From: a cf. Phormidesmis sp. LEGE 11477
GTDB lineage: Bacteria; Cyanobacteriota; Cyanobacteriia; Phormidesmidales; Phormidesmidaceae
Reading direction: 5' to 3'
Length of the DNA: 64,000 nt
Assembly (NCBI RefSeq): GCF_015207105.1
Contig: NZ_JADEXO010000006.1
Span: forward strand, 1-64,000
Part shown: one piece after another, positions 46,691-55,419 of the stretch
Position numbering within the stretch: position 1 is the stretch's first letter
How the letters are laid out: every line of letters starts with the position of its first letter
Notes under the pieces: model-generated
The model's input: only the letters and a program-made list of their open reading frames with translations
What the model was told of the DNA's origin: nothing
Database searches by the model: none
Position numbers and translations under genes: made by a program

Positions 46691-47821
46691 ATGACAGCAG
46701 CGATGACGGAGCCGTTACTGGATTCAAAATTTGATCCGCCAGCCGATGAATTCTCTTCTGGAGAGATAGCGGTCAAAGAAATAGCATTAGTCCCTCTGCT
46801 AGGGCGTTCTGTCGAATCTTTGACTGAGTGGGTAGTGCAGTGCGGTCAGCCTGCTTACCGGGGCAAGCAGTTGCATCAGTGGATCTATCAAAAGGGCATT
46901 CGCTCCTTAGATGAGGTGACTGTCTTTTCCAAGAAATGGCGAGCCGAGGTAAAGGATTTTCCGGTGGGGCGATCGCATATCCATCACCGATCCGAATCAC
47001 CTGATGGCACCGTCAAATATTTACTTAGGCTCAAAGACGGCCTGATTATAGAAGCGGTCGGCATTCCTTCGGATAAGCGCCTCACGGTCTGTGTCTCCTC
47101 GCAGATCGGCTGCCCAATGGGCTGTGACTTCTGCGCGACGGGCAAAGGCGGCTTTACGCGCAACCTAGAAACCTACGAGATTGTCGATCAGGTGCTGACG
47201 GTTCAAGCAGACTTTCAGCGGCGGGTAAGCAACATTGTCTTTATGGGCATGGGTGAGCCGCTGCTGAATACAGAGGCGGTGGTGGGGGCGGTGCGATCGC
47301 TCAATCAAGATATCGGCATTGGCCAGCGGATGATCACCGTCTCGACCGTCGGCATTCCGGGTCATATTCGCAGACTGGCCGAGCAGCAAATGCAGATCAC
47401 CCTAGCAGTAAGCCTGCACGCCAGCAATCAAGTTCTGCGAACTCAGCTAATTCCCAGCGCTGAGAAATACCCACTATCCACACTGCTAGACGAGTGCCGA
47501 GACTATGTCAAGATGACAGGTCGCCGAGTCACGTTTGAATATATCTTGCTAGCCGACCTCAACGATCGACCCGAACATGCCGCAGAACTTGCCAATGAAT
47601 TGCGCGGCTTTCAAAGCCACGTCAACCTAATTCCGTATAACCCCATCAGCGAAGTAGACTACCAGCGCCCCAGCAGAGCCAGGGTCGAAGGCTTCACCCA
47701 GCAGCTCAAAGACAAAGGCATTGCCGTGAGCGTTCGCTATTCTCGTGGATTAGAAAAAGACGCCGCCTGTGGTCAACTGCGGGCATCAAAAGCCGCCGAA
47801 GCTATTCAACCTAAGAGCTAG
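46691..47821 (+). CDS. rlmN: Dual-specificity RNA methyltransferase RlmN
   Basis: A radical-SAM enzyme methylating C2 of A2503 in 23S rRNA and A37 in some tRNAs. The cluster cysteines are in CPMGCDFC (141, 145, 148), followed by [17 protein letters not shown] is the SAM motif, and the C-terminal catalytic cysteine is in AACGQLRA. The first 35 residues are a variable extension, and a start at the second Met (MTEPLLD) is possible. It follows the SPFH gene closely. Confidence 0.96.
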   Translation: MTAAMTEPLLDSKFDPPADEFSSGEIAVKEIALVPLLGRSVESLTEWVVQCGQPAYRGKQLHQWIYQKGIRSLDEVTVFSKKWRAEVKDFPVGRSHIHHRSESPDGTVKYLLRLKDGLIIEAVGIPSDKRLTVCVSSQIGCPMGCDFCATGKGGFTRNLETYEIVDQVLTVQADFQRRVSNIVFMGMGEPLLNTEAVVGAVRSLNQDIGIGQRMITVSTVGIPGHIRRLAEQQMQITLAVSLHASNQVLRTQLIPSAEKYPLSTLLDECRDYVKMTGRRVTFEYILLADLNDRPEHAAELANELRGFQSHVNLIPYNPISEVDYQRPSRARVEGFTQQLKDKGIAVSVRYSRGLEKDAACGQLRASKAAEAIQPKS

Positions 47822-47918
47822 TTTTCACAGGTTGCTTGAACGCCGCGAGCTGCTTGCACTCCCGTGGACGGAGCGAAGTCGAAGGTCGAATCTCACGCTT
47901 TGATCTACAGCGCTTGGT

Positions 47919-48914
47919 CTACGGCGTGATCCAAACGAAATCAGTAAAGTTAGGCGTTATCGGTTGATCAACCGTACTCAGTCGAACGCTAGCCTGATCG
48001 ATATCAGGCAGGCGACGCTCTACGCGGCTAGGAATGCCGTAGTCAAAAGCAATATGACCTTCCCCCGACAGGACGACTATCTGCCGCTCAGGCTCCTTCT
48101 CTAGCTGCCTGACGACGCTCTCAGCCATTGTTTCGTCCCACAGCACCTGCGCTGCAAAAAAGTTTTCAAAGCTAAGGCTGCTGCCATGGCCATGTGCGCC
48201 AAAAACGCGGGCTACAGAAGCTCGATACGCCTCGTCTGTGGTGTCGATCTCAGCCACTGGTGGGACATACTTCAGCAGATCTCCCTCCAAGCTTTCTAGC
48301 CCTTCGCGGGCAACTTGCCGGGTGGCTTCTGTCGGTGCATTTAGTGCAATTACCGGGATTTGATTGTCCTTGGCATAGCGAATAATCGGCGCATAGAACT
48401 CCCAATCAAAGCCCCAGCGAGTCTCGTATTCACTCTGCTTCACTAGGTCTGCTTCAGAAATGATGCCAGCGAGGTAATCGTCTAGAACGGACTGAAAAGG
48501 TCGCTGGAACATCTCTAGGCCGATGGCGAGTTCATTCGTTTCATCTAGCGCCTTGATGATATCAAGCTGAGCAATATGGTCGGCTCTACTGTCGTGAGTT
48601 TCTGCTAGATAGATGACTTGGGAAGCTGCGATCGCGTCCAGCACGCCAGCATTAGCGGCCTCAGCCTTAGTGCTCGTTGCGTTTTGTGCGATCGCCTCTC
48701 CTGCCTTTTCTTTTGAAAGCAGTGAAGCATTGTCTTCAATTCCACTTTCTAGAGCAATAGCGCTCTGCCCGTTAATAGAGGCTAAAGATAAAGCTGCCAG
48801 CATCAGCCCTAACCGCGCACAGGCTTTAGCAGACCAGCGCGCAGAGAAAGTAGAAAACGTGGAATTCTTTGACGTGGAATCCCTTGATACAGATGGTCTT
48901 GATACAGATGACAT
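47919..48914 (-). CDS. ChaN-family (haem-binding/iron-regulated) protein
   Basis: A 331-residue exported protein. A Ser/Thr-rich start precedes a signal-like segment (about 30-55). The ChaN domain shows VIYLAETHDSRADHIAQLDIIKAL, GLEMFQRPFQSVLDDYLAG, ETRWGFDWEFYAPIIRYAKDNQIPVIALNAP and VVLSGEGHIAFDYGIPSRV. ChaN proteins bind haem in other bacteria, and some cyanobacterial members are lipoproteins. Here I see no lipobox. The first 29 residues carry short Ser/Thr repeats and the true start may be later (Met38, MLAALSL). Confidence 0.88.
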   Translation of the reverse strand: MSSVSRPSVSRDSTSKNSTFSTFSARWSAKACARLGLMLAALSLASINGQSAIALESGIEDNASLLSKEKAGEAIAQNATSTKAEAANAGVLDAIAASQVIYLAETHDSRADHIAQLDIIKALDETNELAIGLEMFQRPFQSVLDDYLAGIISEADLVKQSEYETRWGFDWEFYAPIIRYAKDNQIPVIALNAPTEATRQVAREGLESLEGDLLKYVPPVAEIDTTDEAYRASVARVFGAHGHGSSLSFENFFAAQVLWDETMAESVVRQLEKEPERQIVVLSGEGHIAFDYGIPSRVERRLPDIDQASVRLSTVDQPITPNFTDFVWITP

Positions 48915-49206
48915 AGAAGGCTATAAGCGAACTGCTGCAAAGAACAATTTTCTGGAACTACATGTACTTTATAAAAAGTGCATACATCCTATATCAAGCA
49001 ACTGGGCGTAGTATGTGACTTCGATAGGAATTGCACGTATCGGCGCTAAAAACTTAGCAACTAATCTAACGGGCTCTTCTACAGTTCACACCGCAAATCT
49101 ACCCGGTTTCTACCCTGATCTAGCTTAAAGTGACTCTCTAGAACCCAGGCCCAAGTCAAAACTAAACAGTTAGAAAAACTGAGCAATCAAACAAGGATAG
49201 GTAACT

Positions 49207-49707
49207 ATGGACAACATCTTTCCCGGTCGCTACACAGCAAACGTCTCCGAGCCCTGTGTCGTCTTTCTCATTGGGATGAGAGTCAATCGCTTTTGGGCGA
49301 TCAAGAAATGGTTTTCTGTTGCAGCGGCGATGGGGCCAATGCTAGCGACCCTCATCAAACATCCAGACAAAGGGCTGCTGGGTGCTAGGCCATTCTTTCG
49401 GGTATGGCCGCTGGAGACCTGCATGGTTACGTACTGGCGCTCTTTTGAAGATTTGACGCGCTTTGCCCGGAGCGATGACGATCCGCACTGGCAAGCTTGG
49501 CAAAAGTTCAGAAAAGAGGTGGGCGACGACGGCAGCGTTGGCATTTGGCACGAGACCTACAAAATCGATCCCGCCAACTGTGAATGCATCTACGCCAACA
49601 TGCCGGCTCATGGACTCGCCGCAGCCACAGAGCATATTTCAATCTCTGAAAAGACTCGCAGCGCCGCCCAAAGAATGGCAATTTCCGACCAAAGAGCGGC
49701 CTATTAG
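49207..49707 (+). CDS. DUF4188 (monooxygenase-like) protein
   Basis: A 166-residue protein with the DUF4188 pattern: FPGRYTANVSEPCVVFLIGMRVNRFWAIKKWFSVAAAMGPML, then MVTYWRSFEDLTRFARSDDDPHWQAWQKF and GIWHETYKI. These have an ABM-like dimeric alpha/beta fold. A ribosome site (AAGGATAGG) precedes the ATG. The last codons overlap the remnant of a nucleobase permease gene, so the 3' end may have been altered by that rearrangement. Confidence 0.9.
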   Translation: MDNIFPGRYTANVSEPCVVFLIGMRVNRFWAIKKWFSVAAAMGPMLATLIKHPDKGLLGARPFFRVWPLETCMVTYWRSFEDLTRFARSDDDPHWQAWQKFRKEVGDDGSVGIWHETYKIDPANCECIYANMPAHGLAAATEHISISEKTRSAAQRMAISDQRAAY

Positions 49708-50219
49708 GAGATGGCTGCAATTCGTTCTTAGCGTCTTGCTGTAGTACGCTACCAACCGTGACGCTGTCTCAAAACAACGGCATCATTCAGCTTACAGGTG
49801 TCGGCAGTCGATACATTGAGTTTTACGTGGCGGGTATTCTCGCTTTTCTAGGCTTCTTTCCGATTATCGGAGGCATGCTTACGGCCATTCCAGCACCGGT
49901 CTTTGGAGCCGCCATTATGTTGATGTTTGGCACTGTTGCAGTTGCCGGGTTCCACATTTTGCGAGAGATTAATATGACTAACCGGGCGCTGGTGATAGTG
50001 GGTGCATCCTTAGCAACAGGCTTAGGCGTAACCTTTGTTCCAGAAGGTCTAGCTGGATTTCCTGACCAGGTTCAGACTGTCTTATCGTCGGGTATCTCAG
50101 TCGGGTATATCTGCGCGCTCGTTCTAAATCTGGTCTTACCTAAGTCTGAAGAAGATCGCCTGCCTGCTAATGCTCAGATCATAGAGAGCGAAGCCCCAGC
50201 GCTGTCTAGGGTAGAGTAG
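49706..50219 (+). pseudogene. 3' remnant of a nucleobase:cation symporter-2 gene
   Basis: The frame reads LGDGCNSFLASCCSTLPT into TLSQNNGIIQLTGVGSRYI and GMLTAIPAPVFGAAIMLMFG, which is the C-terminal third of UraA/XanP-like permeases (full length about 430-480). Similarity begins at 49706, upstream of the only start (GTG 49758), directly at the stop codon of the DUF4188 gene. The first two thirds, including most transport helices, are missing, so it cannot be a working permease. A deletion joining the two genes explains the arrangement. Confidence 0.88.
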
Positions 50220-50271
50220 GTTTTGGGAAGCTTTCTTGCGATCGCAGCCCTATCAAAACCGAGCTAACAAA

Positions 50272-50305
50272 AAGAGAGATCTGCTCGTAGTGACAGATCT
50301 CTCTT
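50272..50305 (-). terminator. Strong bidirectional terminator hairpin
   Basis: A perfect 12-bp stem (AAGAGAGATCTG / CAGATCTCTCTT) with a ten-base loop. On the minus strand it runs into TTTTTGTT, a good intrinsic terminator for the small minus-strand gene at 50367-50564. On the plus strand it would end transcription of the permease remnant. Confidence 0.85.
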
Positions 50306-50366
50306 CTTCGTTGATTCAATCCTGCGAGCATAATGTATCGCTCAGGAATAGGGCTGACCGCAGCGG

Positions 50367-50564
50367 CTAGCTGAAAAGATTCTTTGAATTGGACAGTGCC
50401 AACAGTTGCGTGGTCGTCCAGCCCTCATCGGCTTTAGCTTTCTGCTTGGAGTTAGCTGTCATCACACCAGCGCCATAGGCACTCTCAAGCGCTGTAGAGA
50501 GACGCAGCAAATGAGTGAAGTTGGTTCGCTCTTGGAGAGAATTAGCGATCGCAGCAAATTTCAT
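50367..50564 (-). CDS. Small hypothetical protein (65 residues)
   Basis: A small frame with ATG, preceded by AGAGGG at about eleven bases, and followed 60 bases downstream by a strong terminator in the right orientation. Together these suggest a real transcription unit. The product (KFAAIANSLQERTNFTHLLRLSTALESAYGAG..., ending in NSKNLFS) is soluble and of unknown function. I do not recognise it. Confidence 0.55.
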   Translation of the reverse strand: MKFAAIANSLQERTNFTHLLRLSTALESAYGAGVMTANSKQKAKADEGWTTTQLLALSNSKNLFS

Positions 50565-51024
50565 ATGATTTACACCCTCTATAGTTTTTCTTTGAACATC
50601 TTCATTTTAAGAAAGCGTAGCGAAATATACCAAAACCAAACCGCATCCTTTCCATGAGAAGATCAGATGCAAGAAATATTGAGCAACTTCTTCGCCGCGA
50701 GAAGTTACCTATCCTTTTTCGTCGCTATTCTTATCCCGAACTGACGTTACTTAGCGTCAAAGTAAGGAAAAAATACTGCATATGCTGATCACCTCTAGCC
50801 GATGCAGCCATTTATCCTTAGCCCACTGAATTCTCCGTCAATCCTCTGGGTTAGCCGTCGGTACGGTGATGGTACACCTGCCGATGTCGCTTTAGGCAAT
50901 ATTGAGTTCTGTGGTTAGAGCGTGATTTGGCATCATCACTCTAGTGATTGAGAATAAGCTGATTTTGAGATGTCGTCAGGCGGTTGTCTTCATCGCCTCT
51001 TTGTCACTTTGGAGCGCCGTGGGT
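50565..51024. other. Spacer before the WD40 gene's 3' end, no supported gene
   Basis: A 460-base region. It has a 7-bp hairpin (AACTTCT...AGAAGTT, 50685-50706) and a second short inverted pair (GACGTTACTTAGCGTC). A 39-codon plus-strand frame from 50803 has no ribosome site and no recognised similarity, so I do not call it. The promoter of the small gene at 50564 must lie at its left end. Confidence 0.5.
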
Positions 51025-54000
51025 CTATCTTTGGTTTTCAGCCGCAGACTGCTCGTTAGCTCGCTGGGTTGGGTCGAATGCTGGGCTGTAGTTCCAGTCT
51101 AGGGCTGCTTGGTAGCGTGCGATCGCCTCATCAATTTCGCCTCGTCCTGCCAAGACATCGCCCTGGCGTACATAGGCAGGCGCGGCAGTCAGCTTACGCG
51201 CTGGCGTATGGCAGATGGTCAATGCTGCCAGCTCTTCAGGATGGTTAGTGAAGTAAGGCGTCAGATAGTCGCAGCCAGCAGCCAGCAGCCCATCCAAATC
51301 GGAAACAACATCCCACACCCGCGCGGTGTTGTCATCGCTGGCAGTCACAATACGGCTGCCGTCCGGGCTGAAGCTGGCGTTTGTGACCCTGGATTGATGG
51401 CCTTCTAGTGCTTGGATTTGCTCGCCGCTCTGGCTATCCCACACCCGCGCTGTATTGTCATCGCTGGCAGTCACAATACGGCTACCGTCCGGGCTGAAGC
51501 TGGCGTTTATGACTAAGGATTGATGGCCTTCTAGCGCTTGAATGAGCTCGCCGCTCTGGCTATCCCATACCCGCGCTGTGTTGTCATCGCTGGCAGTCAC
51601 AATACGGCTGCCGTCCGGGCTGAAGCTGGCGTTTGTGACTAAGGATTGATGGCCTTCTAGCGCTTGGATTTGCTCACCGCTCTGGCTATCCCATACCCGC
51701 GCTGTGTTGTCAAAGCTGGCAGTCACAATACGGCTGCCGTCCGGGCTGAAGCTGGCGTTTCTGACCCTGGATTGATGGCCTTCTAGCGCTTGGATTTGCT
51801 CACCCCTCTGGCTGTCCCATACCCGCGCTGTGTTGTCATCGCTGGCAGTCACAATACGGCTGCCGTCCGGGCTGAAGCTGGCGTTTATGACTCTGGATTG
51901 ATGGCCTTCTAGCGCTTGAATGAGCTCGCCGCTCTGGCTATCCCACACCCGCGCTGTGTTGTCAGCGCTAGCAGTCACAATGCGGCTGCCGTCCGGGCTG
52001 AAGCTGGCGTTTGTGACCCTGGATTGATGGCCTTCTAGCGCTTGAATGGGCTCGCCGCTCTGGCTGTCCCACACCCGCGCGGTGTTGTCAAAGCTGGCAG
52101 TCACAATACGGCGACCGTTGGGGCTGAAGCTGGCGTTTGTGACCCTGGATCGATGGCCTTCTAGCGCTTGAATGGGCTCGCCGCTCTGGCTATCCCACAC
52201 CCGCGCGGTGTTGTCATCGCTGGCAGTCACGATGCGGCTGCCGTCCGGGCTGAAGCTGGCGTTTATGACACTGGATTGATGGCCTTCTAGCGCTTGAATG
52301 AGCTCACCGCTCTGGCTATCCCATACCCGCGCTGTGTTGTCATCGCTGGCAGTCACAATGCGGCTACCGTCCGGGCTGAAGCTGGCGTTTGTGACACTGG
52401 ATTGATGGCCTTCTAGCGCTTGAATGAGCTCGCCGCTCTGGCTATCCCATACCCGCGCTGTGTTGTCATCGCTGGCAGTCACAATGCGGCTGCCGTCCGG
52501 GCTGAAGCTGGCGTTTCTAACTAAGGATTGATGGCCCGGAAGCTGATTGCGCTCTCGGATATTTCGCAAAATGCTGTCTAATATCGTTATCGGGCTGTAG
52601 GTAGGATACTTATCTTTTAGATCGGCGGATTCTTCTGCTTTTAGCCGCTGTCCTGCTAACATTGCCAAGTGCAGACCGCTCAGGGGCTGACGCTCAAATC
52701 TTCGTAGGGCAAAAGTGCTCTCTCGTCCCAGTTCTAAGCCGGTTTTGGCTCTTTCTAGGCTAGCGGTTACTCTGATTTGCTCTGTTTCAGCGGTTGCTAG
52801 CGCTACATCGGCTTCTGCCAGGGTTTGCTCAGCCTGCTGTGCCTGTGTTTCTGCTGTTCGCTGTGCCTGCTCTGCTGTGCGAGTTGCCTGTGTGGCTGCC
52901 TGCGCCTGCGCCTGCGCCTGCTGTTTCTCAGCATTCACAGTGGCTAGCTGCCTCTGAGCGGTTTGTACCTGCGTCTGCGCTGCCTGGGCGGCTTGCTCTG
53001 CATCTATGGCCTTTTTATCAGCCGTTTGCAGCTTTCTCTCAGCCGTCCCGACATCCCCCTCCGCCCGCTTCAAGTCTTGCTCGGCATCGTCCATTGCCAG
53101 CTCAATCTCTGCTTTTTCGTCTTGCGCTGCCTCGGTTGCTTCCCTAGCGCTTTTTGCTGCCTGCCGAGCAGAATTTGCCTCTAGTCCCCGTTGCCCGCCC
53201 CACAGCGTCGCCAGCGTTGCTGCCACAATCGCAATCCCGGCAACCAGCGTCGTTTTTCTCCGGGTTTTTCTACCCTGTACGACTAATTGCTCCGTCTCCG
53301 CCTGCGTCTCCGCTAGCTCCGTCTCCGCCTGCGCCAGCTCCGTCTCCGCCTGCGCCCTAGCCTCACTCAAGATCCGGTTCGCTTCCGCCTCTGCCTCTAG
53401 CTGCGTCTGAGTATCCGCTTGTTCTACTGCCTGACTTGCTGACAAAAACAGCCGATCCTCATCGTCTAGGCTTCGACTCTCATTTGCCCATATCAGCGCA
53501 TCTCTCAGCGCCTGCCCCTGCAACAGCCGCGAGCTATCTGTCTGCTCAGACGCCAGCCAAGCGGCAATCGCTGCCCCATAGGGCCGCAGCTTCAGCAGCA
53601 CCTGATCCACCCACCCCTGATCGAACACCGCCGCGTAGATCGGATTCGCCACCCGCAGACAGCCCGCCTCTTCTCGAATCAGACCCGACAGCCGCAGCTC
53701 GATCTGTTCATCGCTGCCCTCCGCAGACACCTCTCCGCGCTGTAATATCCGCTGATACAGACCCAGCAGCCGCCCCGACCTAGCCTCATTGGCCAGCAGG
53801 CGATCGCGAATCGTCTTCAAATGCACCGACACATCCTGCGCTTCCCAATCCTCAATCACCCGAGATTGCACCAGCTGTGCCACCAGCGCCTGCTCACTTC
53901 CTGCCACAATCGAAAAGCTCGACTCAGCAATCAGCTGACACAGCCGCTGCGTCAAAAACGGCTGCCCCTTCGTCCATGCCAATACCTCATTTAGCACCGC

Positions 54001-54690
54001 CGTCGGATTCTCTGCTTGCTGCGCTAGCCCCGCCGCCAGCGGCCTCACCTCCGCCAGCTCAAACCCCTTCAAATCAATCAGCCGCCCGCCAATATTAAAA
54101 GACGTCCGCTGCTTATCCCTGATCAAATCTCCTGGCGTTGCCACCCCCAGCAGCACAAAGCTCAGCCGCCGATAGTCCTCATGCTCGGCCCGCTCCTGAT
54201 AAAACGAGCGAATCAGCGCAAAAAAGTCGTCGTTAAACTCAAACTGAAACAGACTGTCAATCTCATCAATAAAAACAACAATTGGCCGCTCTATCGTCGC
54301 CAACAGCACATCTTCAACAAACTCACTAAACCGCTGAATCGGCGATAGCCCATCCCGCTCCCGCCACCAGGGCAGCACCTTCACCCGCAGCCCCAGACTC
54401 CGACTCAGCCGCCGAATTACCCCCAGATACCACTCATCGGCGCTCATCCCCGCCCCGACAATACTAGAAACCTCCACGACGCCACAGGCCACCTGCTCCG
54501 CTAGCAGCCGCTGCATCACCTGCACCCGCAGGCTCGACTTTCCCATCTGCCGCGAATTAAACACATAGCCATACTCCCCCGCCTTCAGCGCCGCATACAG
54601 ATCCGCATCCGCCTGCCGCGTCACATAGGTCGGCGCATCCCGCCGCAGCGCCCCGCCTGTCACATATTGATAAGCTGGAGTCATACTCAT
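51025..54690 (-). CDS. AAA_35 ATPase with membrane segment, coiled coil and ten WD40 repeats
   Basis: A 1221-residue STAND-like protein. Residues about 1-330 form an AAA-like ATPase (AAA_35): Walker [10 protein letters not shown] (45-53), Walker [10 protein letters not shown] (137-145), then a winged-helix-like part to about 375. A membrane segment follows (about 474-495, [18 protein letters not shown]). Next is a long Ala/Gln/Glu coiled coil (about 500-665), then a linker. Ten WD40 repeats of 42 residues span about 719-1127 and are almost identical. A short TPR-like tail ([21 protein letters not shown]) ends it. No effector domain is visible. It is the last gene of a four-gene cluster whose first gene has a related ATPase. 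Role in conflict or self/non-self sensing is inferred. Confidence 0.9.
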   Translation of the reverse strand: MSMTPAYQYVTGGALRRDAPTYVTRQADADLYAALKAGEYGYVFNSRQMGKSSLRVQVMQRLLAEQVACGVVEVSSIVGAGMSADEWYLGVIRRLSRSLGLRVKVLPWWRERDGLSPIQRFSEFVEDVLLATIERPIVVFIDEIDSLFQFEFNDDFFALIRSFYQERAEHEDYRRLSFVLLGVATPGDLIRDKQRTSFNIGGRLIDLKGFELAEVRPLAAGLAQQAENPTAVLNEVLAWTKGQPFLTQRLCQLIAESSFSIVAGSEQALVAQLVQSRVIEDWEAQDVSVHLKTIRDRLLANEARSGRLLGLYQRILQRGEVSAEGSDEQIELRLSGLIREEAGCLRVANPIYAAVFDQGWVDQVLLKLRPYGAAIAAWLASEQTDSSRLLQGQALRDALIWANESRSLDDEDRLFLSASQAVEQADTQTQLEAEAEANRILSEARAQAETELAQAETELAETQAETEQLVVQGRKTRRKTTLVAGIAIVAATLATLWGGQRGLEANSARQAAKSAREATEAAQDEKAEIELAMDDAEQDLKRAEGDVGTAERKLQTADKKAIDAEQAAQAAQTQVQTAQRQLATVNAEKQQAQAQAQAATQATRTAEQAQRTAETQAQQAEQTLAEADVALATAETEQIRVTASLERAKTGLELGRESTFALRRFERQPLSGLHLAMLAGQRLKAEESADLKDKYPTYSPITILDSILRNIRERNQLPGHQSLVRNASFSPDGSRIVTASDDNTARVWDSQSGELIQALEGHQSSVTNASFSPDGSRIVTASDDNTARVWDSQSGELIQALEGHQSSVINASFSPDGSRIVTASDDNTARVWDSQSGEPIQALEGHRSRVTNASFSPNGRRIVTASFDNTARVWDSQSGEPIQALEGHQSRVTNASFSPDGSRIVTASADNTARVWDSQSGELIQALEGHQSRVINASFSPDGSRIVTASDDNTARVWDSQRGEQIQALEGHQSRVRNASFSPDGSRIVTASFDNTARVWDSQSGEQIQALEGHQSLVTNASFSPDGSRIVTASDDNTARVWDSQSGELIQALEGHQSLVINASFSPDGSRIVTASDDNTARVWDSQSGEQIQALEGHQSRVTNASFSPDGSRIVTASDDNTARVWDVVSDLDGLLAAGCDYLTPYFTNHPEELAALTICHTPARKLTAAPAYVRQGDVLAGRGEIDEAIARYQAALDWNYSPAFDPTQRANEQSAAENQR
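51310..52536 (-). repeat. Ten tandem 126-bp WD40-coding repeats
   Basis: Each 126-base unit encodes one 42-residue blade and the units are nearly identical at DNA level. Amino-acid differences fall at few positions of the unit (counting Gly of GH as 1): 3 (Q/R), 5 (S/R/L), 7 (T/I/R), 14 (D/N), 16 (S/R), 23 (D/F/A), 34 (S/R), 37 (L/P/Q). Such similarity points to recent expansion or ongoing gene conversion. The tract is likely to vary in copy number and is prone to assembly error. Confidence 0.93.
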
Positions 54691-54756
54691 CTGCTATTTC
54701 TTCACCTTCTGTTGCTGATTGCCGCGCTTTCTCTATCTATCCTGTAGTCCAGATAC

Positions 54757-55104
54757 CTAAAACGGTAAATATTGAACTTGGTTCATAGCCTCTTCCAAAG
54801 TGCTTGCCTTGGCAATGATTTCTAATTCCTTAACGCAATCACCAATACTCATACTTTGAGGATGAGTATAGACAACTCCTGTGAAAGCGATGCCTTCCCT
54901 TTGCCTCTGATGCGCTAATACTAATAGGTCATCATCCATAGAAAACAAAACTCTTTGAAGCTCAGTAGATCGCTCTATCACCTGTGAATCGGCCATTCCA
55001 GCACGCTCGTCTTCCTGTACTGTCAGCACATCGACACCGCGCAGACGCAACCCGACCGTAATTTGACGAAAAACATTCTCATCCATATAGAAGGGTATGC
55101 TCAA
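54757..55104 (-). CDS. DUF5615 PIN-like protein (putative toxin)
   Basis: A 115-residue protein of the DUF5615 PIN-like fold. It has the N-terminal FYMDENVFRQITVGLRLRGVDVLTVQED, the central RVLFSMDDDLLVLAHQRQ with acidic residues at the expected active site, and GVVYTHPQ. PIN proteins are Mg-dependent ribonucleases, often toxins. The start is TTG overlapping the DUF433 stop as TTGA, which indicates translational coupling. It lies inside the CHAT/TIR-WD40 cluster, 66 bases before the WD40 gene. Confidence 0.85.
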   Translation of the reverse strand: MSIPFYMDENVFRQITVGLRLRGVDVLTVQEDERAGMADSQVIERSTELQRVLFSMDDDLLVLAHQRQREGIAFTGVVYTHPQSMSIGDCVKELEIIAKASTLEEAMNQVQYLPF

Positions 55105-55418
55105 GAAATGACGCCTCGTTCCCTAAGGCCCTGGACAATACGAGAGTGTGGCGACTGATGCTGAAGAGTTTTGACTTTCTCTAGCCGCTGTTTCATGTCT
55201 TCATCTAGAGCCACCTGATGATCCCAATAATAGGCCAGCGCTGAGTAGATCTTGCCAAGGGCGATGTGAGGGTATTGAAAGTGGAGTTCTTCCGGACTCC
55301 AGCCATAGGCAAAGTGCGAGGCGATTAGCTCTACCACTTTCATAGTGCTGCCTTCGATAACGGGCACTTTGCCATCATCAAGCTGAATGTGCTTGTAGTC
55401 TGTTGCTAGATAGGTCAT
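55101..55418 (-). CDS. DUF433 protein (putative antitoxin)
   Basis: A 105-residue DUF433 protein with a helix-turn-helix-like core: GKVPVIEGSTMKVVELIASHFAYGWSPEELHFQYPHIALGKIYSALAYYWDH. DUF433 genes are regularly paired with DUF5615 genes, as here, and the pair is thought to be an antitoxin/toxin module. The open frame extends upstream into the previous gene. The ATG at 55418 with GGAGGG eight bases before it is the clear start. It begins one base after the stop of the CHAT-TIR-ATPase gene. Confidence 0.87.
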   Translation of the reverse strand: MTYLATDYKHIQLDDGKVPVIEGSTMKVVELIASHFAYGWSPEELHFQYPHIALGKIYSALAYYWDHQVALDEDMKQRLEKVKTLQHQSPHSRIVQGLRERGVIS

Positions 55419-55419
55419 G

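Noticed and set aside
50803-50922. A 39-codon plus-strand frame in the spacer before the WD40 gene
   Set aside because: It has no ribosome site and no known pattern, so it is likely chance.
51310-52536. A CRISPR-like regular repeat array
   Set aside because: The 126-base periodicity is the in-frame WD40 coding repeat, without spacers.
52715-53410. Several long plus-strand frames opposite the coiled-coil part of the WD40 gene
   Set aside because: They are Ala/Ser/Cys- or Pro/Leu-rich shadows of an Ala/Gln/Glu repeat on the other strand.
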